A program made the position numbers and the translations under genes. A DNA stretch of 64,000 nt from Thermoplasmatales archaeon. GTDB taxonomy: Archaea > Thermoplasmatota > E2 > DHVEG-1. The notes beneath the pieces were generated by a model that saw only the letters and a list, made by a program, of their open reading frames with translations, had not been told where the DNA came from and did not search any database. The stretch covers positions 1,236,914-1,300,913 of the forward strand of contig CP070724.1 of assembly GCA_020350825.1 (NCBI GenBank), written 5' to 3'. Shown piece by piece: positions 1 through 9,056 of the stretch. Every line of letters starts with the position of its first letter. Position 1 is the first letter of the stretch.

Positions 1-168
1 TACAAATGCAACTTCTTCATCAGATAAAGGATCGTTTTCATCAGGTCCTACATCTAATACTCTATAAGGGCAAGCACTTATACAATCCTTACATCCATTG
101 CATTTTTCTGTATCAATTGCAATAAAGTAGTCTCCAGAGCCGTCCTTATATCCGTAATTTGCTATCAT
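1..168 (-). CDS. fdx: 4Fe-4S ferredoxin of the benzoyl-CoA reductase operon (partial)
   Basis: Only the first 56 residues are inside the window; the gene continues past base 1. A cluster motif CxxCxxCxxxCP is visible at C23, C26, C29 and C33, so at least one [4Fe-4S] cluster is bound. The ATG at 168 is preceded by a GGAG Shine-Dalgarno sequence and lies 15 bases after the bcrD stop. A ferredoxin directly behind bcrD matches known class I benzoyl-CoA reductase operons, where ferredoxin supplies the low-potential electrons. The role as the reductase's donor is inferred from this position. Confidence 0.85.
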   Translation of the reverse strand, partial: MIANYGYKDGSGDYFIAIDTEKCNGCKDCISACPYRVLDVGPDENDPLSDEEVAFV

Positions 169-183
169 ATAAATAACTCCAAT

Positions 184-1053
184 CTATTTTTTACCCTTCT
201 CAAGGAGTGCTTTTGCAAAGAGAGCTGCACCAATGGCACCTGCAAGCTGTGTATCGTAATCGGTCTTCATTATTGGTATTCCAACTTCTTTTTCAAGTCG
301 TGTAACAACACCCCTATTCTTTGCAATTCCTCCAGTTATTGCAAAGTCTTCTTCGACTCCAATTCGCTCGAGAAGCGTCATTATTCTATGTGCCATAGCA
401 GAACAGTAGGCTGCTAATACCTTATTTTTCGGCCAGCCTTCTCTAAGCAGACCAGTTGCCTCAGTCTTTGCATATACAACACAGGTACTACTAACAGGTT
501 GAGGTTCCTTTTCTACCTTAAGTGAAAGATCTCCAACATCATTAATAGATACGCCCAAAAGATCAGCAAATACTTCCATACCCCGACCAGTTCCTGCTGC
601 ACATTTATCATTCATTAGAAAATTTGTAACTTTTCCACGTTCATCACAGTGAATTGCCTTACAATCCTGACCACCCATATCTAAAATTGTTCTAACAGAC
701 GATCCATACATGAAATTACCACCACGGGCATGACATGCAATTTCAGTAATTGCACGTTGACTGAAAGGAACATTTACTCTCCCATATCCAGTACCAACAG
801 TATATTTAATGTCCTCAAGTTTGAGACCTGTATCTTCCATTGCCCAGTTTACAGCTTTCATAGCAGAGTCTGGACTATCTGAACCAGTTCTCATATTTGA
901 GTAAGTATATAGCTCACCATCAGCAAGAATAACTGCCTGCGAACTAACAGAACCTACATCTATTCCAGAAGTAATTACCTTACCCTTCCAATCTAATTTA
1001 GGATTAGTCCAACGCGATTCAGTCCATCTCCAAAGCTCTTTTTTTTCTGCCAT
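184..1053 (-). CDS. bcrD: Benzoyl-CoA reductase ATPase subunit D
   Basis: ASKHA-fold ATPase of the BcrA/BadF/BzdQ/HgdC family, 289 residues. With BcrA it forms the ATP-hydrolysing module that drives electrons from ferredoxin into the aromatic-ring-reducing BcrBC module. Visible motifs are the first phosphate loop (GIDVGS, residues 30-35), the DMGGQD loop (125-130), the adenosine-site GGIAKN (241-246) and two cysteines in CAAGTG (C151) and STCVVYA (C191). Those cysteines are the expected ligands of the [4Fe-4S] cluster shared between the two ATPase subunits. The roughly 28-residue N-terminal extension rich in Trp is typical of subunit D and separates it from BcrA. A GGAGG Shine-Dalgarno sequence precedes the ATG. 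It follows bcrA by one base, so translational coupling is likely. Confidence 0.93.
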   Translation of the reverse strand: MAEKKELWRWTESRWTNPKLDWKGKVITSGIDVGSVSSQAVILADGELYTYSNMRTGSDSPDSAMKAVNWAMEDTGLKLEDIKYTVGTGYGRVNVPFSQRAITEIACHARGGNFMYGSSVRTILDMGGQDCKAIHCDERGKVTNFLMNDKCAAGTGRGMEVFADLLGVSINDVGDLSLKVEKEPQPVSSTCVVYAKTEATGLLREGWPKNKVLAAYCSAMAHRIMTLLERIGVEEDFAITGGIAKNRGVVTRLEKEVGIPIMKTDYDTQLAGAIGAALFAKALLEKGKK

Positions 1054-1054
1054 A

Positions 1055-1834
1055 TTATTTACCTCCTATCCAGCCAGCTGCTGCAAGAGCTGCACCCAAA
1101 GCTCCTACGAACTCAGGTTCCTTTGGTACAACGACTTTTAATCCTAGATCTTTATTAAGAGAACCAACAAAACCAATGTTATTTGCAACACCGCCCACTA
1201 GCACCACATCTTTATTGAATCCAATTTTTCTAACCATTGATGTGATTCTACTGGCCATCGCATCGTGAACTGCTTTTGCCATATTTGCCTTTGACACATT
1301 GTTATGAACCATTGTTACAACCTCTGATTCTGCAAAAACAGTACACTGTGCATTCATTGGAATATCCTCAGTTGCTTTCAAAGATAGATCGCCTAAATCT
1401 TCAAGTTTTACTTCAAGTGCTCGAGACATCGCTTCAGTGAACGCACCAGCTCCTGCTGCACATTTTTCATTGACTTCAAAATCAAGAATTTTTCCAGTCT
1501 CGTCACATCTCATTCCCCGTCCTTCTTCAGCACCTACATCTATCACACTTCTGGCTGCAGGGTGAAGATATACAGCCCCAAGTGAGTCACAACCTACAAC
1601 AGATTTGGTTTCATCATAAAAGGGAGCAAGTTTCTCACCCGCCCCAGTAGATATCACTTTATCAAGATTATCTTTTGTAATGCCTGCATCTTTAAGAGCA
1701 TTATCAACAGCTTTTTGAGCGCTTTTATCTACTTCAAATCCAGCAAGAACATTTGATTTTGCAATGATTTTATTATCTTTCAAAATTACAACTTTAATGA
1801 ATTTTGCTCCTAAATCAATACCCATAGTTATCAT
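1055..1834 (-). CDS. bcrA: Benzoyl-CoA reductase ATPase subunit A
   Basis: Second ASKHA ATPase subunit, 259 residues from the preferred start. Motifs are GIDLGAKFIKVVIL (residues 5-18), DVGAEEGRG (99-107), cluster cysteines C125 in CAAGAG and C164 in QCTVFAES, and GGVANN near the C-terminus. It pairs with BcrD around one [4Fe-4S] cluster and couples ATP hydrolysis to electron transfer. An upstream in-frame ATG at 1852 overlaps the bcrB stop codon. The start at 1834 is preferred because AAGGAG lies nine bases before it and the protein then begins at the first beta strand, as in characterised BcrA. The order bcrC-B-A-D is the same as in Thauera. Confidence 0.92.
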   Translation of the reverse strand: MITMGIDLGAKFIKVVILKDNKIIAKSNVLAGFEVDKSAQKAVDNALKDAGITKDNLDKVISTGAGEKLAPFYDETKSVVGCDSLGAVYLHPAARSVIDVGAEEGRGMRCDETGKILDFEVNEKCAAGAGAFTEAMSRALEVKLEDLGDLSLKATEDIPMNAQCTVFAESEVVTMVHNNVSKANMAKAVHDAMASRITSMVRKIGFNKDVVLVGGVANNIGFVGSLNKDLGLKVVVPKEPEFVGALGAALAAAGWIGGK

Positions 1835-1848
1835 ATTTTTACTCTCCT

Positions 1849-3189
1849 TCATTTCGCTCCAAGAGTCTCCATAAAAGCATTAATTTTTGCCTTAGTTCTA
1901 GCTTCATCAAACTCTCTTTCATCAGCATTATTTCCTTCAAAAGCCATAACCGGAAAACCAGCATCAAGAAGAGCAAGTCTATTCTCAGCAATCCCAACAG
2001 TCAATCCTTCACAACCTCTGTTGTAATGAAGCATCACACCGCTCAATTTCCACTCTTTAGCAATTCTTATCATCAAGTCGCTTTTGAAGTGGCATGAGTA
2101 GAAATGTTGCCATTCAGGTTTATGTAATTCATATTTTACATACTCGTAGAGCGCCTGATCCCTACTTGAAAATTCCATGTTAGGGATAGTCTTTGCACCC
2201 CAAGTGCCATCCTTTTTTACCTCCCATTGACCGATAAGACCGAATGTGTATAAGGAACCAATGCTTACACATCCAAATTTTTCAAGATAACGGAAGATAC
2301 TAAGAAAACTCCATGGCGGTTGTGTATCTGACATTACTCTAAAACTTTCATTTGGAACTGCTGCAATACCTCGTTTAACTCTATCTTGTACCTCTGGGAG
2401 AAGATCTTTTTCATAAAAATCTGCTACTTGTTTTCCAGCTTTTTGAAGTGTTCCAAGTACATACAATGAATAAATAGATTTTTCATCTAGTGGTGCAGGT
2501 ATTGCTTTATTCAATGCACAAGCCTCCGCCCATTTCGATGTTGAAACAAAATGGTTACGAATTGCTTTATATAAAAGCTCATCATCGTAATCTCTTTTAG
2601 TTGTCTTTTCTAAGAATTTTATACCGTCCTTTAACTGTTCAACGACATACTTGATTTTGCTGTCGGTAAGCTCATGAGACGGCCCAACAGCATTATCAAC
2701 TGTATACATTGGAATTCCACCTTCAAGATCTGATACTACCTGGTACCATTTAGCATGTGAACAGCAGATATGATCCTGCCAGATAAAATCAGGTTTCGGA
2801 AATCCTATAGGTTTTGCACCCTGGAATCTTGGGACAAACTCTCCATCCTTATATCCAAATGCAAACTTATCAGTAATAATGGAGCCCCAGTAATTTCGCA
2901 TATAAGAGCAAAGATCCCGTGGATAACCTTTTACCTCTGTTGCTTCCATACATTCTAACGAGAGTTTCTTATCAAATGCAATTGTCGCGCTATAAGGTTC
3001 ACTTGTAATTGGATAAACATCATCACCAAGACCAGCAGGAATCGCATCAAACGTCCATGCACCACCAGCCCATCGAAGTCCACCTTTATCATGGGCTTCT
3101 ACATAGTCCTGATAAAATTTCATTCGGATATCTTTTGCTTTTTGCCAGCATTTCAATTTCTCTGTTGGATATTTTGCCTCTTGTTCCAT
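1849..3189 (-). CDS. bcrB: Benzoyl-CoA reductase subunit B
   Basis: Belongs to the 2-hydroxyglutaryl-CoA dehydratase D-component / BcrB family, 446 residues, full length for the family. With BcrC it forms the catalytic module that binds benzoyl-CoA and reduces the ring to cyclohexa-1,5-diene-1-carboxyl-CoA. Candidate iron-sulfur ligands are C80, C94, the C142-C143 pair in DHICCSH, and C393 in NRGCEG. The C-terminal stretch from [10 protein letters not shown] to [10 protein letters not shown] is the family signature. A perfect AGGAGGT Shine-Dalgarno sequence precedes the ATG at 3189. The gene ends inside the 5' end of bcrA. Confidence 0.93.
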   Translation of the reverse strand: MEQEAKYPTEKLKCWQKAKDIRMKFYQDYVEAHDKGGLRWAGGAWTFDAIPAGLGDDVYPITSEPYSATIAFDKKLSLECMEATEVKGYPRDLCSYMRNYWGSIITDKFAFGYKDGEFVPRFQGAKPIGFPKPDFIWQDHICCSHAKWYQVVSDLEGGIPMYTVDNAVGPSHELTDSKIKYVVEQLKDGIKFLEKTTKRDYDDELLYKAIRNHFVSTSKWAEACALNKAIPAPLDEKSIYSLYVLGTLQKAGKQVADFYEKDLLPEVQDRVKRGIAAVPNESFRVMSDTQPPWSFLSIFRYLEKFGCVSIGSLYTFGLIGQWEVKKDGTWGAKTIPNMEFSSRDQALYEYVKYELHKPEWQHFYSCHFKSDLMIRIAKEWKLSGVMLHYNRGCEGLTVGIAENRLALLDAGFPVMAFEGNNADEREFDEARTKAKINAFMETLGAK

Positions 3190-3200
3190 TTTTTTACCTC

Positions 3201-4331
3201 CTAGAATAAATCCTCCTCACCAATCATTTCAAGAAATGCTTCAACACGAATTTTAAACTGACCAATCGGAACTGTCACATCAAACTCTAAAAACAGAGTA
3301 GGTACTCCAGCATCTTCCAGTGCTTTCTTTATTGATACAAACTCAAGTTCATGTGGATCACAGAACTTTTGTTGCATTATGATAGCACCATCTACATTCC
3401 AATCTTTACATAGTTTCAAAATATGTGGGATTCTTTTTCTCTCTTCCCAGTCCTTCGTAGGACAAGGGATTCTATCAATATACCTTGATGCAATAGAAGA
3501 AAGCAGATCTTTCCCGTTTTCAACTTCATTCCAGAAGTATCTAGAACCTGTACAATGATCATCAATTACAAAAGTTGCTCCACAACTCTCAACCATGTTC
3601 ATAAAAACAGTATCATCATCCTCAGATCCAAGAATCATCAATCGGCTACCAGTCTCCCTATCAGGCGTATGATTTTCTAGTTTTTTCAGAAGATCCTTCA
3701 ACATCTTATTATGTTCAGCTTTATCCGTCATCTGCATAGCCATTACAACTTCCATGACCTGCTCACCGGTAATTGGTGGTATATCGCGTTTCCTTAATTC
3801 ATAGAGCTTTCTCATTAAACGACGGTTCTCATTGTAGACCTCAATAGCGTTTTTTAAATCTTTATCAGTGATTTTCTTACCCATCCAATCTTCAACTTCA
3901 TTTTTGAAAGTCTTGTATTCCTCAGTCAGGAACTCATATGCATGCGGACTCTGAACCTTATGAGGCATACATAGGAATTTACTAAACTCTACAGGTCTGT
4001 GTTTAATCCAACTAGTATAAGCCTGTCTAATATGAAGACAGGACTGGGCTATCATTAGACCATCAAGATATTTATATCTGTTTTTTAGTCCCTGGGCAAG
4101 ACAGTCTCTACAAAATGGACAGAACATAGCAAAAATATGAGGTTCAGTCAAATCCTGTGGCTCATGACTACCTAAAATACGCACAGGCAGAACGCCAGCA
4201 GCGTATAATATTTCTTCAGGTACATAGGTACAAAAATAACCCATTACTTTGCCATTATTCTTTTCTTTCCATTCTTTTGCATAATCATGTCTATTTTTTT
4301 CCCAATCTTTGAATTGTTCAATTAGTTCTAT
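3201..4331 (-). CDS. bcrC: Benzoyl-CoA reductase subunit C, apparent ATA start
   Basis: Second subunit of the ring-reducing module. The first in-frame ATG, at 4244, gives [17 protein letters not shown] and 347 residues, which cuts into the N-terminus expected for the family. The frame stays open upstream and encodes a plausible BcrC N-terminus ([13 protein letters not shown]...[14 protein letters not shown]). The only well-placed initiator is ATA at 4331-4329, seven bases after an AAAAGGGGG Shine-Dalgarno-like run (G5 at 4339-4343); this gives 376 residues. Cysteines in FCPFCRDC and in [11 protein letters not shown] are the likely cluster ligands. Alternatively, deleting one G from the G5 run would join the frame to an ATG at 4350 that overlaps the upstream stop codon as ATGA, so an assembly indel cannot be excluded. 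Confidence 0.88.
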   Translation of the reverse strand: MELIEQFKDWEKNRHDYAKEWKEKNNGKVMGYFCTYVPEEILYAAGVLPVRILGSHEPQDLTEPHIFAMFCPFCRDCLAQGLKNRYKYLDGLMIAQSCLHIRQAYTSWIKHRPVEFSKFLCMPHKVQSPHAYEFLTEEYKTFKNEVEDWMGKKITDKDLKNAIEVYNENRRLMRKLYELRKRDIPPITGEQVMEVVMAMQMTDKAEHNKMLKDLLKKLENHTPDRETGSRLMILGSEDDDTVFMNMVESCGATFVIDDHCTGSRYFWNEVENGKDLLSSIASRYIDRIPCPTKDWEERKRIPHILKLCKDWNVDGAIIMQQKFCDPHELEFVSIKKALEDAGVPTLFLEFDVTVPIGQFKIRVEAFLEMIGEEDLF

Positions 4332-4346
4332 ATTACAACCCCCTTT

Positions 4347-4796
4347 TCATTTTGATTTATATACTAGATTTATGAAACTACTTTTATCAAATCCTACGGA
4401 CTTGAAAAAAGCTATTAAATCTCCACTATCCCATTCTACAGTTGTATGCACTTCTTTTATTCCTTCATCTTTGAAATAGCAAATCAAAGCTTCCCCAAGA
4501 GTCTTACCTATTCCTTTCCCCATGAGTTTAGGATCAACCTCTATCATCTCGATCCAACCTGACCGTTCTACACCGAATCCCCATTCTTTTATACAACCAA
4601 CTATAAAACCTGCAACCTTGTTATCCTTTTCCGCTACAATACACGTTTTAGGACTCTTTTTGATGAAGGACATAAATAGGTCCTCAATTTCATAATCCAT
4701 ACCTTGACCCAGTCCTTCTCTAATAACTTTTCGATGAATGTTGGCTGCCTGACTAATATCCTTCTCCTTCATTGGTCTTATGGTGATATCTTTCAT
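4347..4796 (-). CDS. GNAT-family N-acetyltransferase
   Basis: 149 residues with a GNAT acetyl-CoA-binding motif: a beta strand EMIEVDP followed by the pyrophosphate loop KGIGKTLGEAL, roughly residues 86-105. It lies between the AbrB-like gene and bcrC in the same direction and its stop codon overlaps an ATG (ATGA at 4350-4347), so it is probably cotranscribed with the benzoyl-CoA reductase genes. The Shine-Dalgarno sequence AGGTGTT precedes the ATG at 4796. The substrate is unknown. Protein or small-molecule acetylation linked to CoA metabolism is possible, but nothing here identifies the acceptor. Confidence 0.8.
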   Translation of the reverse strand: MKDITIRPMKEKDISQAANIHRKVIREGLGQGMDYEIEDLFMSFIKKSPKTCIVAEKDNKVAGFIVGCIKEWGFGVERSGWIEMIEVDPKLMGKGIGKTLGEALICYFKDEGIKEVHTTVEWDSGDLIAFFKSVGFDKSSFINLVYKSK

Positions 4797-4811
4797 ATTA
4801 ACACCTAAACC

Positions 4812-4949
4812 TTAATCAACCCTGATGATTTTGACCTTTTTTTCAATCCAATCTGGAGGAAGATAAATGCGACCGCTATTGCCGCACTTCTTTACAATCT
4901 TCTCGATCATCTCTTGACCATAGACTTCAAACTTTGTTGGATTGTCCAT
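4812..4949 (-). CDS. AbrB/DUF2080-like mini-protein heading the bcr operon
   Basis: 45 residues: MDNPTKFEVYGQEMIEKIVK, then KCGNSGRIYLPPDWIEKKVK and a short tail. The NSGRIYLPPDWIGK-type core is the pattern of archaeal DUF2080 / SpoVT-AbrB-like small DNA-binding proteins. It has a GAGGT Shine-Dalgarno sequence and is the first gene of the leftward bcr transcription unit, 15 bases before the acetyltransferase. A perfect 17-bp palindrome lies ten bases upstream of its start codon. Autoregulation of the bcr operon is a reasonable inference. DUF2080 proteins have been annotated as transposon-encoded, so a passive passenger role is the alternative. Confidence 0.75.
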   Translation of the reverse strand: MDNPTKFEVYGQEMIEKIVKKCGNSGRIYLPPDWIEKKVKIIRVD

Positions 4950-4958
4950 AATAACCTC

Positions 4959-4975
4959 TAGCTACATTGTAGCTA
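4959..4975. promoter_or_regulatory. 17-bp perfect palindrome between TATA region and start of the bcr operon
   Basis: TAGCTACA-T-TGTAGCTA, two 8-bp arms around one base. On the minus strand it lies between a TATA-like AT-rich tract (about 4981-4990) and the Shine-Dalgarno sequence of the AbrB-like gene, where a bound protein would cover the transcription start. This is the classical position for a repressor operator. The likely binder is the adjacent AbrB-like protein or an unlinked regulator; this is inference. Confidence 0.6.
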
Positions 4976-4995
4976 TATTATAGTTATAATATTTT

Positions 4996-5006
4996 AATTT
5001 ATAAGG
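4996..5006 (+). promoter_or_regulatory. TATA-like element for the rightward acyl-CoA ligase
   Basis: AATTTATAAGG lies in the divergent intergenic region between the bcr operon and the acyl-CoA ligase. A start site about 25 bases downstream would give a leader of about 100 bases to the ATG at 5128. The assignment rests only on sequence resemblance and position. Confidence 0.35.
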
Positions 5007-5127
5007 TTTTTGCCACAATATGTTGTTACCATGCTGCTTTTTACATTTATACATCATCCTTCGAAAAACATTTATGCCACCTTATTATACCTCCCTTCAA
5101 CCCTGTTATATTAATGGAGATATCGGC

Positions 5128-6918
5128 ATGTTAACACTTGGTGAAACTTTAGACAGATCTGCGATAGCATTTCCAGATAAAGAAGTAATTTGTTTCCTAA
5201 GCAAAGACGATAAGAGGATTACATATGCAGAGCTAAATGAGAGAGTAAACCGTCTAGCTGGTGGCCTGGTAAAGTTAGGAATTAAAGCAGGTGATAAAGT
5301 TGCCCTGTGGATGCCAAATCGTCCAGAATGGATAGTAACATTTTTTGCTGTTGCAAGAATAGGCGCTGTACTAGTTCCTATGGATACATGGTATAAATCC
5401 TCAGAGGCAGAATACATACTAAACCATTCAGATTCTGTTGCAGTAATCACCCTTAAGAAGTTTGGCAAGAGTGAGTTTATTAATATGCTAAGCGAGGTAA
5501 GACCAAGACTCCCAAAGCTCAAGCATATTATCGTTGTCGATGAAGTTGTTGAAAACACTGTTTTATATCAATCAGTAATAGGGATGGGTAACGACTGGAG
5601 AGAGAATCAAGAGTATACAGATCGACGTTTTCAGAACGATCTCGATAATGTAGTATTCATCGTCTATACCAGTGGTACTACTGGGAAACCAAAAGGAGCC
5701 ATGCTCAGTCACATGAATATCGTCGCAAATGCAAAGGATGCGGCATCTATTATGCAGGTAAACCATAAGGACCGATTTCTTGTTCCAGTTCCTTTCTCAC
5801 ACCTTTTTGGTTGCGTTTTAGGCATAGCTTTTACTATTGTTCATGGAGCAAGTATTGTTGTCATGGAGACCTTTGGACCTGAGGATGTACTGAAAGCAAT
5901 CGAGAAAGAAAAGTGTACTGTATGTCATGGGGTCCCAACGATGTTTATCCGTGAATTAGAGGTACTGAGTGTAAGAAAATATGACGTGAGTTCTCTTCGC
6001 ACAGGGATTATAGCTGGTGCTCCTTGTCCAGTAGATACAATGCATGGAATCATGAATGTTATGAAATGTAATATCTGCATTGGTTACGGATTAACAGAAT
6101 GCAGCTTGGTCACATTAACCAGATTTGATGATATTCTTCAGCAGAGAGTAGAGACCGTGGGACGTGCATTACCAAATGTAGAGGTTAAAATCGTTGATGA
6201 TGATCATAAACCAGTCCCCAAGGGAGAAACAGGTGAACTAGCATGTAAAGGCTACAACGTTATGAAAGGTTATTACAAAATGCCAGAACAAACAGCGGAA
6301 GCAATAGATAAGAAAGGATGGCTTTACACAGGAGATTTAGCCACAGTTGATGAAAATAAATACTATAAGATTGTAGGACGAAAGAAGGATATGGTTATTG
6401 TAGGAGGATTTAATGTCTATCCAAGGGAGATAGAAGAGTACTTGATATCTGATCCAAAGATTCAACAGGTCGCTGTATTAGGCGTTCCAGATCATGACAT
6501 GGGCGAACTAATCGCTGTTGTTATTGTTCCTGAACTACGTGTCAAAATCACAGGACAAGAAATTGTTGACCTCTGCTATGGTAAAATGGCTAGTGCCAAA
6601 GTACCTAGATATGTATTCCTAGAAAAGGAGCTACCGATCAGCAGTAGAGGTAAAGTACAAAAATACAAACTTAGAAAAAAACTAGCTGAAAGGATCGAGA
6701 AAGAAAGAATAAAGAAGATTGTTCCTAGCGAAGTGAAGATGAAAAGGAAGAAGGATACATTGGAGACGGTGATAGATAAACTTATGGCAACTGGTAAATT
6801 CAATATAGAGCAAAAAGGTGAGATGGAAAAGTTTCTGTTATCACTTAACGAGGAGCAAGATAAGCTTTTTCAGAAGCTAGTTTTAGATAAAAACAAGGTG
6901 TTGAAAATAAAAAAGTGA
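5128..6918 (+). CDS. AMP-forming acyl-CoA ligase (candidate benzoate/aromatic acid-CoA ligase)
   Basis: ANL-superfamily adenylate-forming ligase, 596 residues from the chosen start. Motifs are the P-loop YTSGTTGKPKGAMLSH, the A5 region GYGLTECSLV, the hinge region YTGDLATVDENKYYKIVGRKKDM and the catalytic-lysine region ISSRGKVQKYKLRKKL. A 60-residue lysine-rich C-terminal tail follows, which is unusual. The ATG at 5128 is preferred over the upstream in-frame ATG at 5020 because GGAGA sits just before it and homology starts at MLTLGETLDRSA. It would activate the entry acid (benzoate, another aromatic acid or a fatty acid) to its CoA ester using ATP. Divergence from the bcr operon favours an aromatic substrate, but sequence alone does not prove this. 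Confidence 0.85.
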   Translation: MLTLGETLDRSAIAFPDKEVICFLSKDDKRITYAELNERVNRLAGGLVKLGIKAGDKVALWMPNRPEWIVTFFAVARIGAVLVPMDTWYKSSEAEYILNHSDSVAVITLKKFGKSEFINMLSEVRPRLPKLKHIIVVDEVVENTVLYQSVIGMGNDWRENQEYTDRRFQNDLDNVVFIVYTSGTTGKPKGAMLSHMNIVANAKDAASIMQVNHKDRFLVPVPFSHLFGCVLGIAFTIVHGASIVVMETFGPEDVLKAIEKEKCTVCHGVPTMFIRELEVLSVRKYDVSSLRTGIIAGAPCPVDTMHGIMNVMKCNICIGYGLTECSLVTLTRFDDILQQRVETVGRALPNVEVKIVDDDHKPVPKGETGELACKGYNVMKGYYKMPEQTAEAIDKKGWLYTGDLATVDENKYYKIVGRKKDMVIVGGFNVYPREIEEYLISDPKIQQVAVLGVPDHDMGELIAVVIVPELRVKITGQEIVDLCYGKMASAKVPRYVFLEKELPISSRGKVQKYKLRKKLAERIEKERIKKIVPSEVKMKRKKDTLETVIDKLMATGKFNIEQKGEMEKFLLSLNEEQDKLFQKLVLDKNKVLKIKK

Positions 6919-7140
6919 GAGTTATTATAGGTTGTTGAGGACTACTGTTTTTTTCTCTTTAGTCATCCAATTATACATTAAATTACTATCCACCACTGAT
7001 TCACATACCTTCCTAACTTATTTTTATAAAGAAAGTACTTCTTTTTTCACCAAAAAGTAAAATAATAGTAGAATTACTATCGGTGCTCCATCAATTGTAA
7101 ATAATTAAATATTCGGCCGACTACAAATGGAGGCTTTAAA

Positions 7141-7884
7141 ATGGAATTAAAAGGAAAATCTGCTATAGTAACAGGGGGAAGTATGGGAATTGGCACAGCC
7201 ATCGCAATTGCACTTGCTAGTGAAGGGTGCAATGTCGCAATCAATTACCGCAAACATGATACTGAGGCTAAAGAAGTAGCAAAAAAAATTGAACAATTAG
7301 GTAAAAAATCTCTCGTTATAAAAGCCGATGTTGCGAGCCCTAACGATGCTGAGTTAATGTTCAAAAAAGTCATAAATGAATTTGGGGGATTAGACATCCT
7401 AGTATGCAATGCTGGGATAAATAGAGATCGTGTTATTTGGAAGATGAGTGAAAAAGATTGGGACGATGTAATAAATATCAATCTTAAAGGATATTTCATC
7501 TATAATAAACTTGCGGCAGCACAGTTTAAAGGACAACTCTCAGGAAAAATTGTAAATATCACATCTATTAACGGTCTAAGAGGAAAATTCGGGCAATGTA
7601 ATTATTCAGCTTCAAAGGGTGGCATAATCGCTCTCACCAAAGCATTAGCTAGAGAGGTCGGTAAATTTAATGTCAATGTTAATGCCGTTGCACCTGGTAT
7701 GGTTATGACTGAGATGGCTAAGAACATACCACCTGAATTCCTTCAAAAAGCAGTAGATGAAACTGTACTTGGCCGAATTGCAACAATAGAAGATATTGCA
7801 AATGTAGTTGTTTTTTTATGCAGTGAAAAGGCTAGGCACATCACTGGAGAAGTAATCAAAGTAGATGGTGGTCAATATATTTAG
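7141..7884 (+). CDS. Short-chain dehydrogenase/reductase (FabG-like)
   Basis: 247-residue classical SDR. The NAD(P) loop is TGGSMGIG (residues 11-18), NAG is at 90-92, and the catalytic residues are S142, Y155 and K159 (YSASK). The C-terminus GEVIKVDGGQYI is typical of FabG-type 3-oxoacyl reductases. A GGAGG Shine-Dalgarno sequence precedes the ATG. It is followed within 16 bases by a thiolase and then a DUF35 protein, so it probably acts on a hydroxyacyl-CoA/oxoacyl-CoA pair just before thiolytic cleavage. The exact acyl chain is not identifiable. Confidence 0.85.
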   Translation: MELKGKSAIVTGGSMGIGTAIAIALASEGCNVAINYRKHDTEAKEVAKKIEQLGKKSLVIKADVASPNDAELMFKKVINEFGGLDILVCNAGINRDRVIWKMSEKDWDDVININLKGYFIYNKLAAAQFKGQLSGKIVNITSINGLRGKFGQCNYSASKGGIIALTKALAREVGKFNVNVNAVAPGMVMTEMAKNIPPEFLQKAVDETVLGRIATIEDIANVVVFLCSEKARHITGEVIKVDGGQYI

Positions 7885-7899
7885 ATAGTTGGTGAAAAA

Positions 7900-9051
7900 G
7901 TGAAGATAGGTATTGTAGGAATAGGTCATGGTAAATTTGGAAACCGCAGCGATGCCACTGTACAAGAACTAGCTTTCGAACCATTCAAACAAGCAATCGA
8001 AGATACTGAAAACCTTAGAAGAAAAGATATCAATGCGTTGATTGTCGGCTCAGTACCAGAATACCACATGCAACGATCACTCCCCGGTGTTGTAGCAGAG
8101 TATGTAGGTATGAACCCTAAATCCACATGGCTCACCGAAGCAGCTTGTGCCTCTGGTAGCGCAGCTATCAGAACAGCATACATGGCTATAAAATCAGGGA
8201 TGCATGATATTGTAGCAGTTATTGGAGTTCAAAAGATGAGAGAGCTTTCCACTCAGGAAATTTTAGCTCTAATGGGAAGAGTTGGAGATGTACAATGGGA
8301 ATCAATATTCGGTACTACATTCCCTGGTTACTATGCGCTCTATGCTAATAGGCATATGTACCAATTCGGTACGACAAAAGAGCAGATAGCGCAAGTTGCA
8401 GTTAAGAACCACTATTATGGTTCATTGAATCCAAATGCATATTTCCAAAAAGAAGTTACAATGGAAAAAATACTGGGCTCTGACGATGTAGCATATCCAC
8501 TTAAAGTCTTCGACTGCTGTGCCAATGCAGATGGTGCTGCATGTATCCTTATGACTAATGAAAAGTTAGCTAAAAAATTCACTGACACACCTATATGGTT
8601 TGAAGGTCTTGGCTCAGCATCTGCACAGATGTCTGTTCTCCGCAGACCAAATCTTGTTGAGATACCTAGTGCAGTAGAAGCTGCAAAACAAGCATATGCA
8701 CAGGTAGGTGTCAAGCCATCTGATATTCAGGTTGCAGAGGTACATGACTGCTTTACTATCGCAGAGATTATGGCATATGAAGATCTTGGTTTTTGTTCCA
8801 AAGGCAAAGGTGGAAAGTTTATAGAAGAGAAGCAATCTTACATCGGTGGTAAATCACCAGTCAATGTAGATGGAGGACTAAAAGCAAAGGGTCATCCTGT
8901 TGGTGCCACTGGTGTTTCAATGACTATAGAAATCGTGAAACAACTTCGAGGAGATGCAGGAAAAAGACAAGTCACTGGTGCTGAAATTGGACTAACCCAT
9001 AACGTTGGGGGGATAGGGCAATACACCTTTGTACATATACTTAGGAGGTAA
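7900..9051 (+). CDS. Thiolase (SCP-x-like), catalytic subunit partnered with DUF35 protein
   Basis: 383-residue thiolase-fold protein starting at GTG. The nucleophilic cysteine is C83 in EAACASGSAA; EVHDCFTIAE and KAKGHPVGATG carry the catalytic histidines. The C-terminal block THNVGGIGQY lacks the second cysteine of classical thiolases, as in SCP-x / archaeal thiolases. The DUF35 gene starts five bases downstream. Archaeal acetoacetyl-CoA thiolases and the bacterial BbsAB thiolase both work with such DUF35 partners. Likely reaction: CoA-dependent cleavage of a 3-oxoacyl-CoA in the lower aromatic pathway. Confidence 0.87.
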   Translation: MKIGIVGIGHGKFGNRSDATVQELAFEPFKQAIEDTENLRRKDINALIVGSVPEYHMQRSLPGVVAEYVGMNPKSTWLTEAACASGSAAIRTAYMAIKSGMHDIVAVIGVQKMRELSTQEILALMGRVGDVQWESIFGTTFPGYYALYANRHMYQFGTTKEQIAQVAVKNHYYGSLNPNAYFQKEVTMEKILGSDDVAYPLKVFDCCANADGAACILMTNEKLAKKFTDTPIWFEGLGSASAQMSVLRRPNLVEIPSAVEAAKQAYAQVGVKPSDIQVAEVHDCFTIAEIMAYEDLGFCSKGKGGKFIEEKQSYIGGKSPVNVDGGLKAKGHPVGATGVSMTIEIVKQLRGDAGKRQVTGAEIGLTHNVGGIGQYTFVHILRR

Positions 9052-9056
9052 AAATA

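Noticed and set aside
1849..4331. bcrB/bcrC as 2-hydroxyglutaryl-CoA dehydratase subunits
   Set aside because: Two different ATPase subunits, the ferredoxin, and dch, had and oah nearby fit benzoyl-CoA reductase; dehydratases use a single activator ATPase.
4339..4350. ATG at 4350 as the present start of bcrC
   Set aside because: In the sequence as given this ATG runs into a TAA after four codons; it would work only if the G5 run were shortened by one base.
5020..5127. Longer N-terminus of the acyl-CoA ligase from an upstream ATG
   Set aside because: The extra 36 residues look like translated promoter sequence, have no ribosome site, and homology begins at MLTLGETL behind GGAGA.
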